From Bacteroidetes bacterium 46-16 (GTDB taxonomy: Bacteria > Bacteroidota > Bacteroidia > Chitinophagales > Chitinophagaceae): a stretch of 64,000 nucleotides of DNA. Both the position numbers and the translations under genes were made by a program. The DNA is taken from NCBI GenBank assembly GCA_001897835.1, contig MKUN01000015.1:1-64000 (forward strand), in the 5' to 3' direction. Below, piece after piece: positions 47,117 through 57,007 of this stretch (position 1 is its first letter; each line of letters starts with the position of its first letter). The notes under the pieces were generated by a model. That model was not told the DNA's origin, ran no database searches, and saw only the letters and a program-made list of their open reading frames with translations.

Positions 47117-47692
47117 CTATACCTTTCGGTATTTTTTCGCCACCGCATCCAGGGTCTCATAAAACTCCTCGCCATATTTGCGTATCAGCGGCTCTTTCAG
47201 AAACTGGTAAACAGGCACTTTCAGTTTATTACCCAGCTTGCAGGCAGGGCGGCACAGCGATGCCCGTGGTTCATAATTCACCGCTTCATAGCCAGGCATC
47301 TCCTTCACCCGCAACGGGAACAAATGGCAGGATATCGGCTTCTTAAAATCCACCACACCATCCTTATAGGCCTGCTCTATGGCACATTTCACTATCCCCA
47401 TCTCATCAGTATAGCCATAGGCACATATACCGCCGTTCACCGCCGGCGTCACGTAGCCAAATTCAGGGTCCATAGTATGCGTACCTTGCTTTTCTATTTC
47501 AGCTACATATTCGGCAGGCAGGTAAGGCTTTATTTTAGGATATATTTCGGCCAGTGTAACGGTCTCTTCTTTCGTAAGCGGTGCACCGCAATCGCCGTCC
47601 ACGCAGCATCCACCCTTGCACTTTTGCAGGTCGCACACAAAATGGGCTTCAATCACCTCGTCGCTCAGCAGCACACTATCTATAGCTATCAT
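47117..47692 (-). CDS. DUF3109 Cys-rich protein
   Basis: 191 aa with many Cys: CDLQKCKGGCCVDGDCGAPL near the start, then GICAYGY, VKCAIEQAY, ISCHLFPLRV and SLCRPACKLG. This matches DUF3109 (YkgJ-like cysteine cluster) proteins of Bacteroidota, likely metal or Fe-S binding; function not established. Single gene behind its own promoter and a strong terminator of the upstream CBS gene. Confidence 0.85.
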   Translation of the reverse strand: MIAIDSVLLSDEVIEAHFVCDLQKCKGGCCVDGDCGAPLTKEETVTLAEIYPKIKPYLPAEYVAEIEKQGTHTMDPEFGYVTPAVNGGICAYGYTDEMGIVKCAIEQAYKDGVVDFKKPISCHLFPLRVKEMPGYEAVNYEPRASLCRPACKLGNKLKVPVYQFLKEPLIRKYGEEFYETLDAVAKKYRKV

Positions 47693-47709
47693 TATTAAGG
47701 TTTGAGTTG

Positions 47710-47717
47710 CAAAGATA
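47710..47717 (-). promoter_or_regulatory. -7 element of the DUF3109 gene
   Basis: TATCTTTG on the minus strand, 17 bases before the ATG. The expected -33 position falls in the tail of the CBS-gene terminator. Confidence 0.55.
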
Positions 47718-47732
47718 CATATACCTGGAAAA

Positions 47733-47764
47733 GTTCTGCCCGCAGAAAAAACCGCGGGCAGAAC
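47733..47764 (-). terminator. Terminator of the CBS gene
   Basis: GTTCTGCCCGC / GCGGGCAGAAC, an 11-bp stem with a 10-nt loop and a short T tail, 24 bases past the CBS gene stop. Confidence 0.75.
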
Positions 47765-47788
47765 GAAAATATTTTATCACAACAATGC

Positions 47789-48451
47789 TTACATATTGAT
47801 GAAATTCATCAGCAGGTCGTAACGTTCCTGCAGGTCTGTTTCCCCGTTCACTTCTCCATATACATCTCTTACAATGTAGTTATGGCGCTCGAATGATGAT
47901 ACTACACCCCTGAGATCGGTCCTGTTGGTCTTTATTGTTATCTCTATTTTACCCGTCTGGTTATTGTTCCTCAGTTGGGTGCTGATGATAAGTACATCTT
48001 CGTTTTCACATATACGCGCTATATCCACCAGCGTATAGCTCCTTGGGTCCAGTTCCAGCACTATGATGGCGCCGGGATTATCCAGTCCGCTGCTTTCTGT
48101 TATATAGCTCAGCAGTTCATGCCTTGTTATCGCGCCAAGGTAGTTGTTGCTGCCATCTATCACGGGCACTATGCTCAGGTTATGCTGGTGCGCTATACGC
48201 ATGGCATCATACGGGTGGCTGCTCGCAAATACCGCCGGGCGGTAATTCAGAAAATCAGCTTTGCTCAGTGGCGATTCCGGCATTTCCCAGTCCATTACAT
48301 CATTCTCGTGTATCAGTGCCTGGTATTGCCGGGCTGTTACCAGTGGCAGGTGACTTATGTTATTCTCTTCCATCAGCGATAATGCCCTGCTTCCGGTATC
48401 AGTCAGCTCCAGTGTAGGTACTACGGGCGATATCAGTTGTTGTATATTCAT
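47789..48451 (-). CDS. Two-CBS-domain protein
   Basis: 220 aa. Two CBS modules (about 1-58 and 75-130; SPVVPTLELTDTGSRALSLMEENNISHLPLV and the second ending AITRHELLSYI) are followed by an ACT-like C-terminal part (GAIIVLELDPRSYTLVDIARICENEDVLI). Such proteins bind adenine nucleotides and regulate partners; the partner is not evident. Single gene with its own terminator. Confidence 0.85.
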   Translation of the reverse strand: MNIQQLISPVVPTLELTDTGSRALSLMEENNISHLPLVTARQYQALIHENDVMDWEMPESPLSKADFLNYRPAVFASSHPYDAMRIAHQHNLSIVPVIDGSNNYLGAITRHELLSYITESSGLDNPGAIIVLELDPRSYTLVDIARICENEDVLIISTQLRNNNQTGKIEITIKTNRTDLRGVVSSFERHNYIVRDVYGEVNGETDLQERYDLLMNFINM

Positions 48452-48547
48452 CTTTCGTTCACGCTTCTATTATACGCTCATACATACTAGTACAAATCCC
48501 GCACCAGTTTTGTTCATTTTATAAATAATAACAGTATGATGACAATT

Positions 48548-49309
48548 TTAACTTTTGTGCTTCGCAAGGAATTCATCCAGTATTTTGTTGAATTCTGTCG
48601 GCACTTCCATCATGGGTGCATGACCGCACTTATCTATCCAGTGCAGTTCCGAGTTGGGTAGCAGCTTATGGAACTCCTCTGCTACCATCGGCGGCGTTAT
48701 TGTGTCGTTTTTACCCCATATCAGGCAGGTGGGGGCTTTTACATCCTGTAGTTCTTCTCCAAGATTATGCCTTATTGCCGATTTGGCCAGCGATATGATC
48801 TTTAAGGCTTTCAGCCTGTTATTGGTGATCGCGAACACTTCATCCACCAATTCCTGGCTGGCCATTTTCGGATCGTAAAATGTAAGTTCCGTCTTCTTGC
48901 GCACATACTCATAATCCCCACGCTTGGGATAGGTCTCGCCCATGCCATTCTCAAACAGCCCTGAGCTCCCGGTAAGCGTTATGGTCTTAACTACCTCAGG
49001 GTGCTTTAATGTATACACCAGCCCTATATGGCCACCCAATGAGTTACCCAGCAGGTGTACCTGCCTCAGTTCCTTTGCCTCAATGAATTTCTGCACATGC
49101 TTGGCCAGCCCCGATACCGTGGTATCCAATATCGTCAGGTCATACAGTGGCAACATGGGTATGATCACTTTGTGTGTGAGCTTAAAATGATCCACCAGGT
49201 CCCTGAAGTTACTCAGGGCACCAAACAGCCCGTGCAGCAATACCAATGGCTCCCCTTCTCCTTCCTCTACGAACTTGAATTTCCCGAAATGTTTGATTTC
49301 GTACTCCAT
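48548..49309 (-). CDS. Alpha/beta hydrolase
   Basis: 253 aa. The oxyanion motif HGLFGALSNF, nucleophile elbow GNSLGG (Ser90), acid in IWGKNDTITPP and His in DKCGHAPMMEVP form a complete triad. Substrate unknown; similar proteins act on esters or meta-cleavage products. Divergent from ispG. Confidence 0.88.
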   Translation of the reverse strand: MEYEIKHFGKFKFVEEGEGEPLVLLHGLFGALSNFRDLVDHFKLTHKVIIPMLPLYDLTILDTTVSGLAKHVQKFIEAKELRQVHLLGNSLGGHIGLVYTLKHPEVVKTITLTGSSGLFENGMGETYPKRGDYEYVRKKTELTFYDPKMASQELVDEVFAITNNRLKALKIISLAKSAIRHNLGEELQDVKAPTCLIWGKNDTITPPMVAEEFHKLLPNSELHWIDKCGHAPMMEVPTEFNKILDEFLAKHKS

Positions 49310-49461
49310 TTATGCGCTTAATAGATTGTGCTAAAATACTATTGTTTCCCTGAAAAATACATAATAATAAGCTTAGCATAACAATTTCTTCTCTTTACGG
49401 TTTATGAATTTATTATACATATTTAGTATTAAAATTCACATTTATGATGCACACATTAACC

Positions 49462-49469
49462 TAACTTTG
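49462..49469 (+). promoter_or_regulatory. -7 element of ispG
   Basis: TAACTTTG, 19 bases before the ispG ATG; no exact TTG at the -33 position. Confidence 0.55.
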
Positions 49470-49488
49470 CGCTGCATTTACAAATATT

Positions 49489-51483
49489 ATGTTGCAGCAA
49501 TATTGCCCCTCGCTTATAAAGTATCAACGCCTGCCTACACGCTCAGTAAAGGTTGGCAACCTTTTATTAGGCAACGGGCACCCTATACGTATCCAAACTA
49601 TGACCACTACCGATACGATGGATACGGCTGCTACAGTTGCCCAAACCATCCGCTGCATTGAGGCCGGGGCCGAGTTGGTGCGTATCACCGCACCAAGCAA
49701 AAAAGAAGCAGAGAATCTGTTGCTCATCAAAAACGAAATAAGAAAACAAGGCTACGATACGCCCCTTGTTGCCGATATACACTATACCCCCAATGCCGCC
49801 GAGATAGCGGCCCGCATCGTCGAAAAGGTACGGGTCAATCCGGGCAACTATATAGACAAAAAGAAATTCGATATCATAGAATATACCGATGCCGAATATG
49901 CTGCAGAAATAGATCGCATCCGCGATCGCTTCACACCACTTGTAAGGATATGTAAAGAATATGGCACTGCCATGCGCATAGGCACCAATCATGGCTCACT
50001 TAGCGATCGTATCATGAGCCGCTACGGCGATACGCCTATAGGCATGGTGGAAAGTGCAATGGAATTTTTACGCATCGCTCGCGATGAGAATTATCATGAG
50101 ATCATCCTGAGCATGAAGTCCAGCAATCCCCAGGTAATGGTACAGGCATACCGCCTGCTGGTACGCCAGATGGATGAGGAGTTTGGCGAATGTTATCCTC
50201 TGCACCTGGGTGTTACTGAGGCCGGCGATGGCGAGGATGGCCGCATTAAAAGCGCCATAGGCATCGGCACCCTGCTCGAAGACGGCATAGGCGATACCAT
50301 ACGTGTATCCTTGACGGAAGATCCTGAATTTGAGATACCCGTTTGCCGCGATATAGTGGCACGCTATACGGTCCGCAATACACATGAGCCTGTGCAACCT
50401 TTCAGCACACAGGAAAAAGACCGCCTGCCCTATGATCCTTTCTCATACAGCAGGCGCCATTCCGATGCGGTAAATAATATCGGTGAGGCACATGTGCCCG
50501 TAGTAGTTGCCGGTCTCAGTAATGCAGCAAAGATCGTCCCCGGCACATTGCAGGCTGTCGGCTACCAATACGATGAACACACCGATAAGTGGACCATACG
50601 CGATGGGGCTGCCGATTACATTTATACAGGTAACAAAATAATTGACTTCGCACTGCCGGGCACATTGCAGGTGATCTGCAATAGTGATGCTTGCCCGGAC
50701 GGCAATATCAAACACCATCCCTTATATACACAACAGCAATACCTCGATACAGCCTGCATTGCTTCCCTTCATTTTGTTACCATCAATGCCAACAGTCCCT
50801 GGGATGAATTGATGCTGGTATTGGATGAGGCGAAAGCAAATAAGCATACGGTCCTGGTCGTCAGCAGCAGCAACATGCACGCTATGCCATCGGTAAGGCG
50901 TTTTCTTATCGAAATGCAGCAGCAGCAATGCCAAAATCCGGTTATCCTGCAGACTTGTAGTACCGGCAACACCGTCGATGAGCAATTGATACAACTCGCT
51001 ACAGAAACCGGGGCGCTTTTCCTCGATGGTTTCGGCGATGGCATCTGGCTGCAAAACAAACCCGTTCAGGACCTTAAGGTAAGTGGCCGCACCTACCTGC
51101 CCGTCAGCAACGACCACCAGTTCCTGAACAATACGGCCTTTTCTGTGCTTCAGGCTACTCGCACCCGCATTAGTAAAACCGAGTACATTAGTTGCCCCAG
51201 CTGCGGTCGCACACTCTTCGACCTGCAGGAGACCACAGCTAAAATCCGCTCCGCTACCACCCATCTTAAAGGCGTAAAAATCGCCATCATGGGTTGTATC
51301 GTAAATGGCCCAGGCGAAATGGCTGATGCCGATTTTGGCTACGTAGGTAGCGGCCCGGGCAAAATAACTTTGTATAAAGGCAAGGAAGTCGTGAAACGCA
51401 ATGTGCCCAGTGAAATAGCGGTAGATGAGCTGATACAGCTCTTAAAGGATAATGAAGCCTGGGTAGAACCTGCTACGATATAG
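49489..51483 (+). CDS. ispG: 4-hydroxy-3-methylbut-2-enyl diphosphate synthase (long form)
   Basis: 664-aa Fe-S enzyme of the non-mevalonate isoprenoid pathway. The TIM-barrel half begins TRSVKVGNLLLGNGHPIRIQTMTTTDT. A large central insert (about 285-555), absent from the E. coli enzyme, is the long form seen in Bacteroidota, Chlamydia and plants. The Fe-S domain has CPSCGRTLFDL (about 570) and MGCIVNGPGEMADADFGYVGSGPGK. Its 3' end overlaps the convergent ligase gene by 11 bases. Confidence 0.97.
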   Translation: MLQQYCPSLIKYQRLPTRSVKVGNLLLGNGHPIRIQTMTTTDTMDTAATVAQTIRCIEAGAELVRITAPSKKEAENLLLIKNEIRKQGYDTPLVADIHYTPNAAEIAARIVEKVRVNPGNYIDKKKFDIIEYTDAEYAAEIDRIRDRFTPLVRICKEYGTAMRIGTNHGSLSDRIMSRYGDTPIGMVESAMEFLRIARDENYHEIILSMKSSNPQVMVQAYRLLVRQMDEEFGECYPLHLGVTEAGDGEDGRIKSAIGIGTLLEDGIGDTIRVSLTEDPEFEIPVCRDIVARYTVRNTHEPVQPFSTQEKDRLPYDPFSYSRRHSDAVNNIGEAHVPVVVAGLSNAAKIVPGTLQAVGYQYDEHTDKWTIRDGAADYIYTGNKIIDFALPGTLQVICNSDACPDGNIKHHPLYTQQQYLDTACIASLHFVTINANSPWDELMLVLDEAKANKHTVLVVSSSNMHAMPSVRRFLIEMQQQQCQNPVILQTCSTGNTVDEQLIQLATETGALFLDGFGDGIWLQNKPVQDLKVSGRTYLPVSNDHQFLNNTAFSVLQATRTRISKTEYISCPSCGRTLFDLQETTAKIRSATTHLKGVKIAIMGCIVNGPGEMADADFGYVGSGPGKITLYKGKEVVKRNVPSEIAVDELIQLLKDNEAWVEPATI

Positions 51484-52936
51484 GCTCCGTATTCCCTTCG
51501 GCCAGTTGTTTTTGCTCGTCCTTGCTTTTCTTATCCAGCACCACCAGCAATGATACCGCCAGGAAAAACAGGCAACCCACTTTATGAGTTTCCAGCAGTT
51601 CTGAGAAGAAGTTATTGATAAAACCTGCAGCGAACATCATCGACAAGCCGAGCGTTACATTTTTGTAAAACTTATCCTTGAAACGGAAATAGATCCTTTG
51701 CGCCTGCCCGAACACCAGTGCTACCAGCACCGCATATAATATCATAGCAGGCCAGCCTTGCTCCACCAGCATATACAGGAAGTAATTGTGCGTTGTAGAG
51801 TGCTCGGTATTACGGCTCACATAGGTCCGGAAAGAGCTTACCGCATAGGGCTTATAATAGTAGTAAAATGCATTGGGGCCATAGCCTGTTATCGGGCTGT
51901 CCTTGCTCATCCTTATACCGGCTATCCAGCGATACAGGCGCTCCATCGACGACATATCTTCTCCACGGAAAGTGGCCACTATATGGTCCGTGAAGGTCTT
52001 GTGCATGTAGGTCTTGTTATAGTTAGGCCGGTAGTCAATGAACTTATTGTGGTGTATCATAAACACCAATATAGCAGCCATCATACCGTAGAAGAGCGGC
52101 ATAACGAAATTCACCAGCCTTAACCTTGTGGCCACACCTATTACCAGCGAGAAAAATATTGCCACCATCGCAGCACGGGCAAAGGTCAGGTAAGTAGCTA
52201 CAAGGTAAAACACTATGATAAAGGCAAGCAGTACCTTAAGACCGGGACGGCGTTTTAACATCGGGAATGCCACCAATAACAGCGGGAAGAACATAGATAT
52301 CACCGTAGAGTAATCTACATGGTTATAATAGATGCCGCTTACAGCCTGTTCTACTTTACGAAAGTGAAAACCATAAGCCTTGTGCCTGATCAGGATGATC
52401 AGGATCGTTGTGCTTATGCCGAACAGCAATAAAAAAAACGCCCTCCTGAAATCTTTCTTCTCCCGGAAAACAAAAAATGGGATCACAAAAAAGGATATCA
52501 GGAACCATGTTTTGGCCAGCAGGAATTTGACCGATATGAATGTTTCCTTAGAATAATAAACAGCTACGATCAGCCATATGTACTGCAGCATGATCACCAA
52601 TACCAGCGGGTTGCGCCACCAGTGCTTAGGGAAAATATCGGGGTGTCTTACAAAGGTCACACCGAACATGATCAGGAACAACCACATCATCGGCTCATCC
52701 GGCACCGTTGTAGATAATGTATCGTTGAAAAATTCAAGCTGCGTGGAGAACGGTATAGTAAAAAGCAATATCCAGTATGCCGTTTTCCAGTTAAGGCCCA
52801 TAAGCAGCACATACAGGTAGCCTACGGGCACCACCAGTGTAAGGTAGGAGCCGGTATAAGCGAAAGCGGCAATACTAATGAATAATATTGCCAGGCTTAT
52901 GCCCTGCCACCATTTATATTGTATGGGTTGATCCAT
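51473..52936 (-). CDS. O-antigen ligase/polymerase-like membrane protein
   Basis: 487 aa with about eleven or more TM segments and a large periplasmic loop (about 300-380, with SMERLYRWIAGIRMSKDSPITGYGPNAFYYYY) typical of the Wzy_C/O-antigen ligase group. It joins or polymerises polysaccharide chains. It lies two bases after the Wzz-like gene, supporting a surface-polysaccharide role; no glycosyltransferase cluster is attached. Confidence 0.85.
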   Translation of the reverse strand: MDQPIQYKWWQGISLAILFISIAAFAYTGSYLTLVVPVGYLYVLLMGLNWKTAYWILLFTIPFSTQLEFFNDTLSTTVPDEPMMWLFLIMFGVTFVRHPDIFPKHWWRNPLVLVIMLQYIWLIVAVYYSKETFISVKFLLAKTWFLISFFVIPFFVFREKKDFRRAFFLLLFGISTTILIILIRHKAYGFHFRKVEQAVSGIYYNHVDYSTVISMFFPLLLVAFPMLKRRPGLKVLLAFIIVFYLVATYLTFARAAMVAIFFSLVIGVATRLRLVNFVMPLFYGMMAAILVFMIHHNKFIDYRPNYNKTYMHKTFTDHIVATFRGEDMSSMERLYRWIAGIRMSKDSPITGYGPNAFYYYYKPYAVSSFRTYVSRNTEHSTTHNYFLYMLVEQGWPAMILYAVLVALVFGQAQRIYFRFKDKFYKNVTLGLSMMFAAGFINNFFSELLETHKVGCLFFLAVSLLVVLDKKSKDEQKQLAEGNTEPIS

Positions 52937-52938
52937 TG

Positions 52939-53907
52939 TTATCTTTCCACTGCCACCAGCACACGGTAATAAGTGCTGAGCAATACATACAGGCTGCTGA
53001 AGAAAAATCCTAAGAATATGCTCGATACCAGTATGATGATAAAACCGGGACCTTTGGGTTCTACCGGCGGAGTAGCTTTGGTGATCACATGAAAGAATGA
53101 CATCTCCTTAGGCTCTATGCCAGTGGAATATTGTTGCAGCAATGATGATATCTTGGCACGGTCCGAAACCGTCATGTCTTTGAGCGACTCATAATTTTGT
53201 ATCAGCTCTATATTACGGCCCATATTTTTGCCGCGTGTAGTGATATTACCTATCATTATGTTATCCCTGTTGGGGCTTATCACATCATATATTCCCGACT
53301 CCTCGCGCAATACGGCAAGCGTATCGGTCAGCGAATTGATCATACTGTCCTGCTCATGCATCTTGTTCAGCAGCGCATCATGCACATAAGTACGCATAGT
53401 GATATAGATGTTTCGATAAGCATGTTCTATATCCTTTTCAGCCTCATTGGCCACCCTTGCAGCACGTTCAGGGTTCACATCCGTATAGGTCAGTTCCATC
53501 ATCCCTGTCTCGGTGCGCTTCAGGTCAAATTGTTTCTGGAAACGCTCTTTGAGCTCATACAGCTTAGCCCTGTCATTCACATCCATTTTATAGGCCGTAT
53601 CCAGCCCTGCGCCTCTTATGATCTGGTCTATTACAGTATCCGATTGCCCCAGCGCCACTACCTTATCTATATCATCGTCATCGCCAAAGTAGTCCATCTT
53701 GTTGCTGGACGCAGCGAACATATTGATGCGGTCGGAATAAAGCGGGTTGCTCACCAGGAACTCAGATTTACCAACATACTTTTTCTTCTTCACTGCGAAA
53801 AACACGATGCCCAACACCATTGCTATAATGGTCACTGTCAGTATAAAACGCCTGCGCTTGCGTATGGTCTGCGTAATATCTACTAGATCGAAACGGGGGG
53901 TGCTCAT
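52939..53907 (-). CDS. Wzz-like chain-length determinant
   Basis: 322 aa. TM1 is at about 21-38 (RFILTVTIIAMVLGIVFFAV) and TM2 at about 290-312, with a long periplasmic helical part between (ALLNKMHEQDSMINSLTDTLAVLREESGI). This layout is that of polysaccharide co-polymerases, which set chain length with the Wzy-type protein encoded next. No tyrosine-kinase domain is attached. Confidence 0.82.
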   Translation of the reverse strand: MSTPRFDLVDITQTIRKRRRFILTVTIIAMVLGIVFFAVKKKKYVGKSEFLVSNPLYSDRINMFAASSNKMDYFGDDDDIDKVVALGQSDTVIDQIIRGAGLDTAYKMDVNDRAKLYELKERFQKQFDLKRTETGMMELTYTDVNPERAARVANEAEKDIEHAYRNIYITMRTYVHDALLNKMHEQDSMINSLTDTLAVLREESGIYDVISPNRDNIMIGNITTRGKNMGRNIELIQNYESLKDMTVSDRAKISSLLQQYSTGIEPKEMSFFHVITKATPPVEPKGPGFIIILVSSIFLGFFFSSLYVLLSTYYRVLVAVER

Positions 53908-53973
53908 TATTATATACGGTTAAAAATGTTTTTAAACTTAAGTATTTGATATACCATTTCCTAATCTGCCAGG

Positions 53974-55059
53974 TCATGCTACGGTTTCACCCGCCTGCAT
54001 CTTCTCGGCATTCTCGGCAAATTGTAGTGCATCCAGCATTTCCTGTATCTCACCATTCATAAAAGCATCCAGCGAGTATAAGGTCATATTGATACGGTGA
54101 TCGGTTACCCTCCCCTGCGGAAAGTTATATGTCCGTATCTTGGCCGACCGGTCACCCGTGCTTACCAGGCTTTTACGCCTGTGCGCTATCTCATCTTCCT
54201 GCTTCCTCACTTGCTCTTCATACAGTTTTGTACGCATCATCTCCGTAGCCTTTTCCCTGTTGCCCAGTTGGGTACGTTCCGTCTGGCAGGTAATCACCGT
54301 TCCGGTGGGCACGTGGGTCAGTATCACTTTCGTTTCCACTTTATTTACGTTCTGCCCGCCGGCACCGCCGCTTCGGGCAGTCTCCATTTTCAGGTCGCTT
54401 TCTTTCAGTTCAAAATCTATCTCTTCCGCCTCGGGCATTACTGCCACCGTTGCTGCCGATGTATGCACGCGGCCACTAGCTTCTGTTGCAGGCACACGCT
54501 GCACCCGGTGCACCCCGCTTTCAAACTTTAGTGTTCCATACACATCTTCACCCACCACTTCCAGCTGCACCTCCTTATAACCGCCCACGGTTCCCTCAGT
54601 CTCATTCAGTACCGATAGTTTCCAGCCTCTTCTTTCACAGTAGCGCATATACATGCGCATCAGTTCCCCGGCAAAAAGGCTCGCTTCGTCTCCGCCTGTA
54701 CCTGCCCTTATTTCCAATATGGCATTCTTTTCGTCCTGCGGGTCTTTAGGTATCAGTAATTGCCTGATATCTTCTTCCAGTTGTTCCTTTTCTCCTTCCT
54801 GCTTTTCCAGGTCTTCCTTGGCCATATCCCGCAGTTCCTCGTCACTTTCATTACTCAGCACTTCACGCGCAAAATCTATGCCCGAAATACATGCCTTATA
54901 ACGTTTATATGCTTCAACTATTTTCTCCAGCTTGCGGTATTCACGGCTTGTTTGCGAAAACCTCTTATTATCGCTCACGATCTCAGGATTGGTCAGTGCT
55001 ACGCCCAACTCATCAAATCTTGCTTTTATAGCCTCCAGCTTGTCGGTTATGGAACTCAT
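53974..55059 (-). CDS. prfA: Peptide chain release factor 1
   Basis: 361 aa. Recognises UAA and [36 protein letters not shown] and the catalytic GGQ in [14 protein letters not shown] (about residue 235) are present, with SVGS-type tail features and [15 protein letters not shown]. It is followed on the same strand by the Wzz-like gene 66 bp later. Confidence 0.97.
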   Translation of the reverse strand: MSSITDKLEAIKARFDELGVALTNPEIVSDNKRFSQTSREYRKLEKIVEAYKRYKACISGIDFAREVLSNESDEELRDMAKEDLEKQEGEKEQLEEDIRQLLIPKDPQDEKNAILEIRAGTGGDEASLFAGELMRMYMRYCERRGWKLSVLNETEGTVGGYKEVQLEVVGEDVYGTLKFESGVHRVQRVPATEASGRVHTSAATVAVMPEAEEIDFELKESDLKMETARSGGAGGQNVNKVETKVILTHVPTGTVITCQTERTQLGNREKATEMMRTKLYEEQVRKQEDEIAHRRKSLVSTGDRSAKIRTYNFPQGRVTDHRINMTLYSLDAFMNGEIQEMLDALQFAENAEKMQAGETVA

Positions 55060-55313
55060 TTATTTTATTCAGGTGTGCGAAGTTATACATTTTAACAGTG
55101 CAAAATGAATTTCGGTGCATATGATCGTTTTCAATACCATTAGCCCTGAAAACATATTTTGGGATCAATTCCCATCAAATTCATCTAATATTCCAATGTT
55201 GAGCATCTTGCCTCACTTATGATATATGTATAATGTAATGAGGGTAATATCTTGAGGTCACATTAGATAGCACATTATCTGTTAAAGAAATACAGCCTTG
55301 GAGGAACATGGTC

Positions 55314-56318
55314 TTAGCCCAGGTCTATCTCTGTATTATCACCTATGTTCAGGCTTTGGCTGAGCCCGCGCACAAAGGCATCGCTGCCTATGATGGATGA
55401 ATGCAGCACCACCTCTTCCAGCTCGGCATAAGAGCCTATGATCGAGTCTTTGATAATGGAGGCATCTATGCTGGTATGCTCACCGATCGTCACATTGGGG
55501 CCAATGATGGAATGCGATATCTTGCACCCTTCAGCTATACTCACCGGTGGTATGATCACACTGGTATCATAAGTATGCGACTGTTGTTCCTCCCCGTTCT
55601 GCTCCGACAGTTGTTTCAGTAGTATGGCATTGGTCGATAGCAGGGTCTCTTTCTTGCCGCAGTCGAACCAGTTATTTACCCTGAAGGCCTTGAAATGTAT
55701 GCCCTGCTCTATCATATGCTGCAGCGCACTGGTAAGATGGTATTCGCCCTCCTCGCTGGCCGCACTGCCCGACATATGTTCCTCAAGCGCGTCGAACAGT
55801 TCTTTGGTTTCTTTTATATAATACACCCCCACCATCGCCATGTTCGATTTGGGTATCAGCGGCTTCTCCACCACGCGCAGCACTTTATCATTATCACTGA
55901 GCTCAGCCACCCCGAAGCTGCGCGGGTCATCCACTTTGCGCACCCCTATCTCCGATGTATTGCTTTGCAGCACCGCCTGCACATTGTAGTCACATATCGT
56001 ATCGCCCAGCACGATCAGTACCTCATCGTTCTCCACCGCATCTTTGGTAAGCCATATGGCATGGCCCGTACCTTTGCGGTCGCTTTGGGTCACCAGTGTA
56101 TACGACAGGTCGGGGTATGTTTTGGCTATATACCGCTGTATCTTCTCGCCCAGGTAGCCTATCACGAACACGAAATCGGTAACACCTGCATCAAGCAGTT
56201 GGTCCACGATAACACTCAGGATGGTCTTGCCGGCTATGGGTATCAGGGCTTTAGGCTGGGTATAGGTAAGCGGGCGTAATTTGGTGCCGGCTCCGGCTAC
56301 TGGGATAATTGCTTTCAC
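55314..56318 (-). CDS. Sugar-phosphate nucleotidyltransferase with left-handed beta-helix tail
   Basis: 334 aa from GTG 56318. The nucleotide-binding start GAGTKLRPLTYTQPKALIPIAGK has Lys where Arg is usual. LIVLGDTICDYN and GVRKVDDPRSFGVAE follow, then hexapeptide repeats (ISHSIIGPNVTIGEHTSIDASII, about 265-325). It makes an NDP-sugar, probably dTDP- or UDP-glucose; the exact sugar is not determined. Single gene. Confidence 0.88.
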   Translation of the reverse strand: MKAIIPVAGAGTKLRPLTYTQPKALIPIAGKTILSVIVDQLLDAGVTDFVFVIGYLGEKIQRYIAKTYPDLSYTLVTQSDRKGTGHAIWLTKDAVENDEVLIVLGDTICDYNVQAVLQSNTSEIGVRKVDDPRSFGVAELSDNDKVLRVVEKPLIPKSNMAMVGVYYIKETKELFDALEEHMSGSAASEEGEYHLTSALQHMIEQGIHFKAFRVNNWFDCGKKETLLSTNAILLKQLSEQNGEEQQSHTYDTSVIIPPVSIAEGCKISHSIIGPNVTIGEHTSIDASIIKDSIIGSYAELEEVVLHSSIIGSDAFVRGLSQSLNIGDNTEIDLG

Positions 56319-56524
56319 AATATACTTTTTAGCTTATGGCAATTGCAGGTACGATCCTATCTGGCCATACCATACTTTGGCAGCGTGAAAATAGCACAAA
56401 ACATGCATTATTGCAGCCTTGTGCACACTGCCTTATCAATTTCTTAAAACAAGAAGCTATAAGCATAATACCAGATCATACTTATAGCCTCGTATATGTT
56501 TGCGGCCTGCAGCCTGTTTTTATA

Positions 56525-56962
56525 TTACAGTGTTGCAGCGTATTCGCGGCACTTCTTCACGATCAGGTCTTTATTACCCAATTTGTCGTGCAGTGCTGCT
56601 ATGATGTCAAAATAGATCGTCTGCTTCTTATTCAGCACACCCATCCATTTGTTCTTTTCAGTATCATTTGGGGCATTCATTATTTTGGGCTTAATGCTGT
56701 GCAGGTCATTGGTCATCATAGTTTTGAGATCCTCGGCACGCTGGTCGGCAAGATCCCTGTTATTGCGTGTCATTTCCGCCTCAAATTCGTTGGCCTTAGC
56801 CATCAGGTCTTTCGCAGTGACCCGGGTAGTTGCAGTATTATTTTTTGTTGCGCTCAAAGTCGCATTATTATTATTGGGGCTTGTAGTCTTCTTAGCAGCC
56901 TGCGCAAATACCATCGTAGTGCTTACAGCCAATATACAGCAGGATAATACAAAACGTTTCAT
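56525..56962 (-). CDS. Small secreted helical protein of unknown function
   Basis: 145 aa. Signal peptide (FVLSCCILAVSTTMVFAQAAKK), a Thr/Asn-rich linker (about 25-48), then a helical part with charged repeats (LMAKANEFEAEMTRNNRDLADQRAEDLKTMM). No family was recognised. Downstream of ubiD on the same strand, 45 bp away, so possibly co-transcribed. Confidence 0.6.
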   Translation of the reverse strand: MKRFVLSCCILAVSTTMVFAQAAKKTTSPNNNNATLSATKNNTATTRVTAKDLMAKANEFEAEMTRNNRDLADQRAEDLKTMMTNDLHSIKPKIMNAPNDTEKNKWMGVLNKKQTIYFDIIAALHDKLGNKDLIVKKCREYAATL

Positions 56963-57007
56963 TATGCTATTTTTTTTAAAGTTAGTAAAATTACTGAAAA
57001 TTTAGCC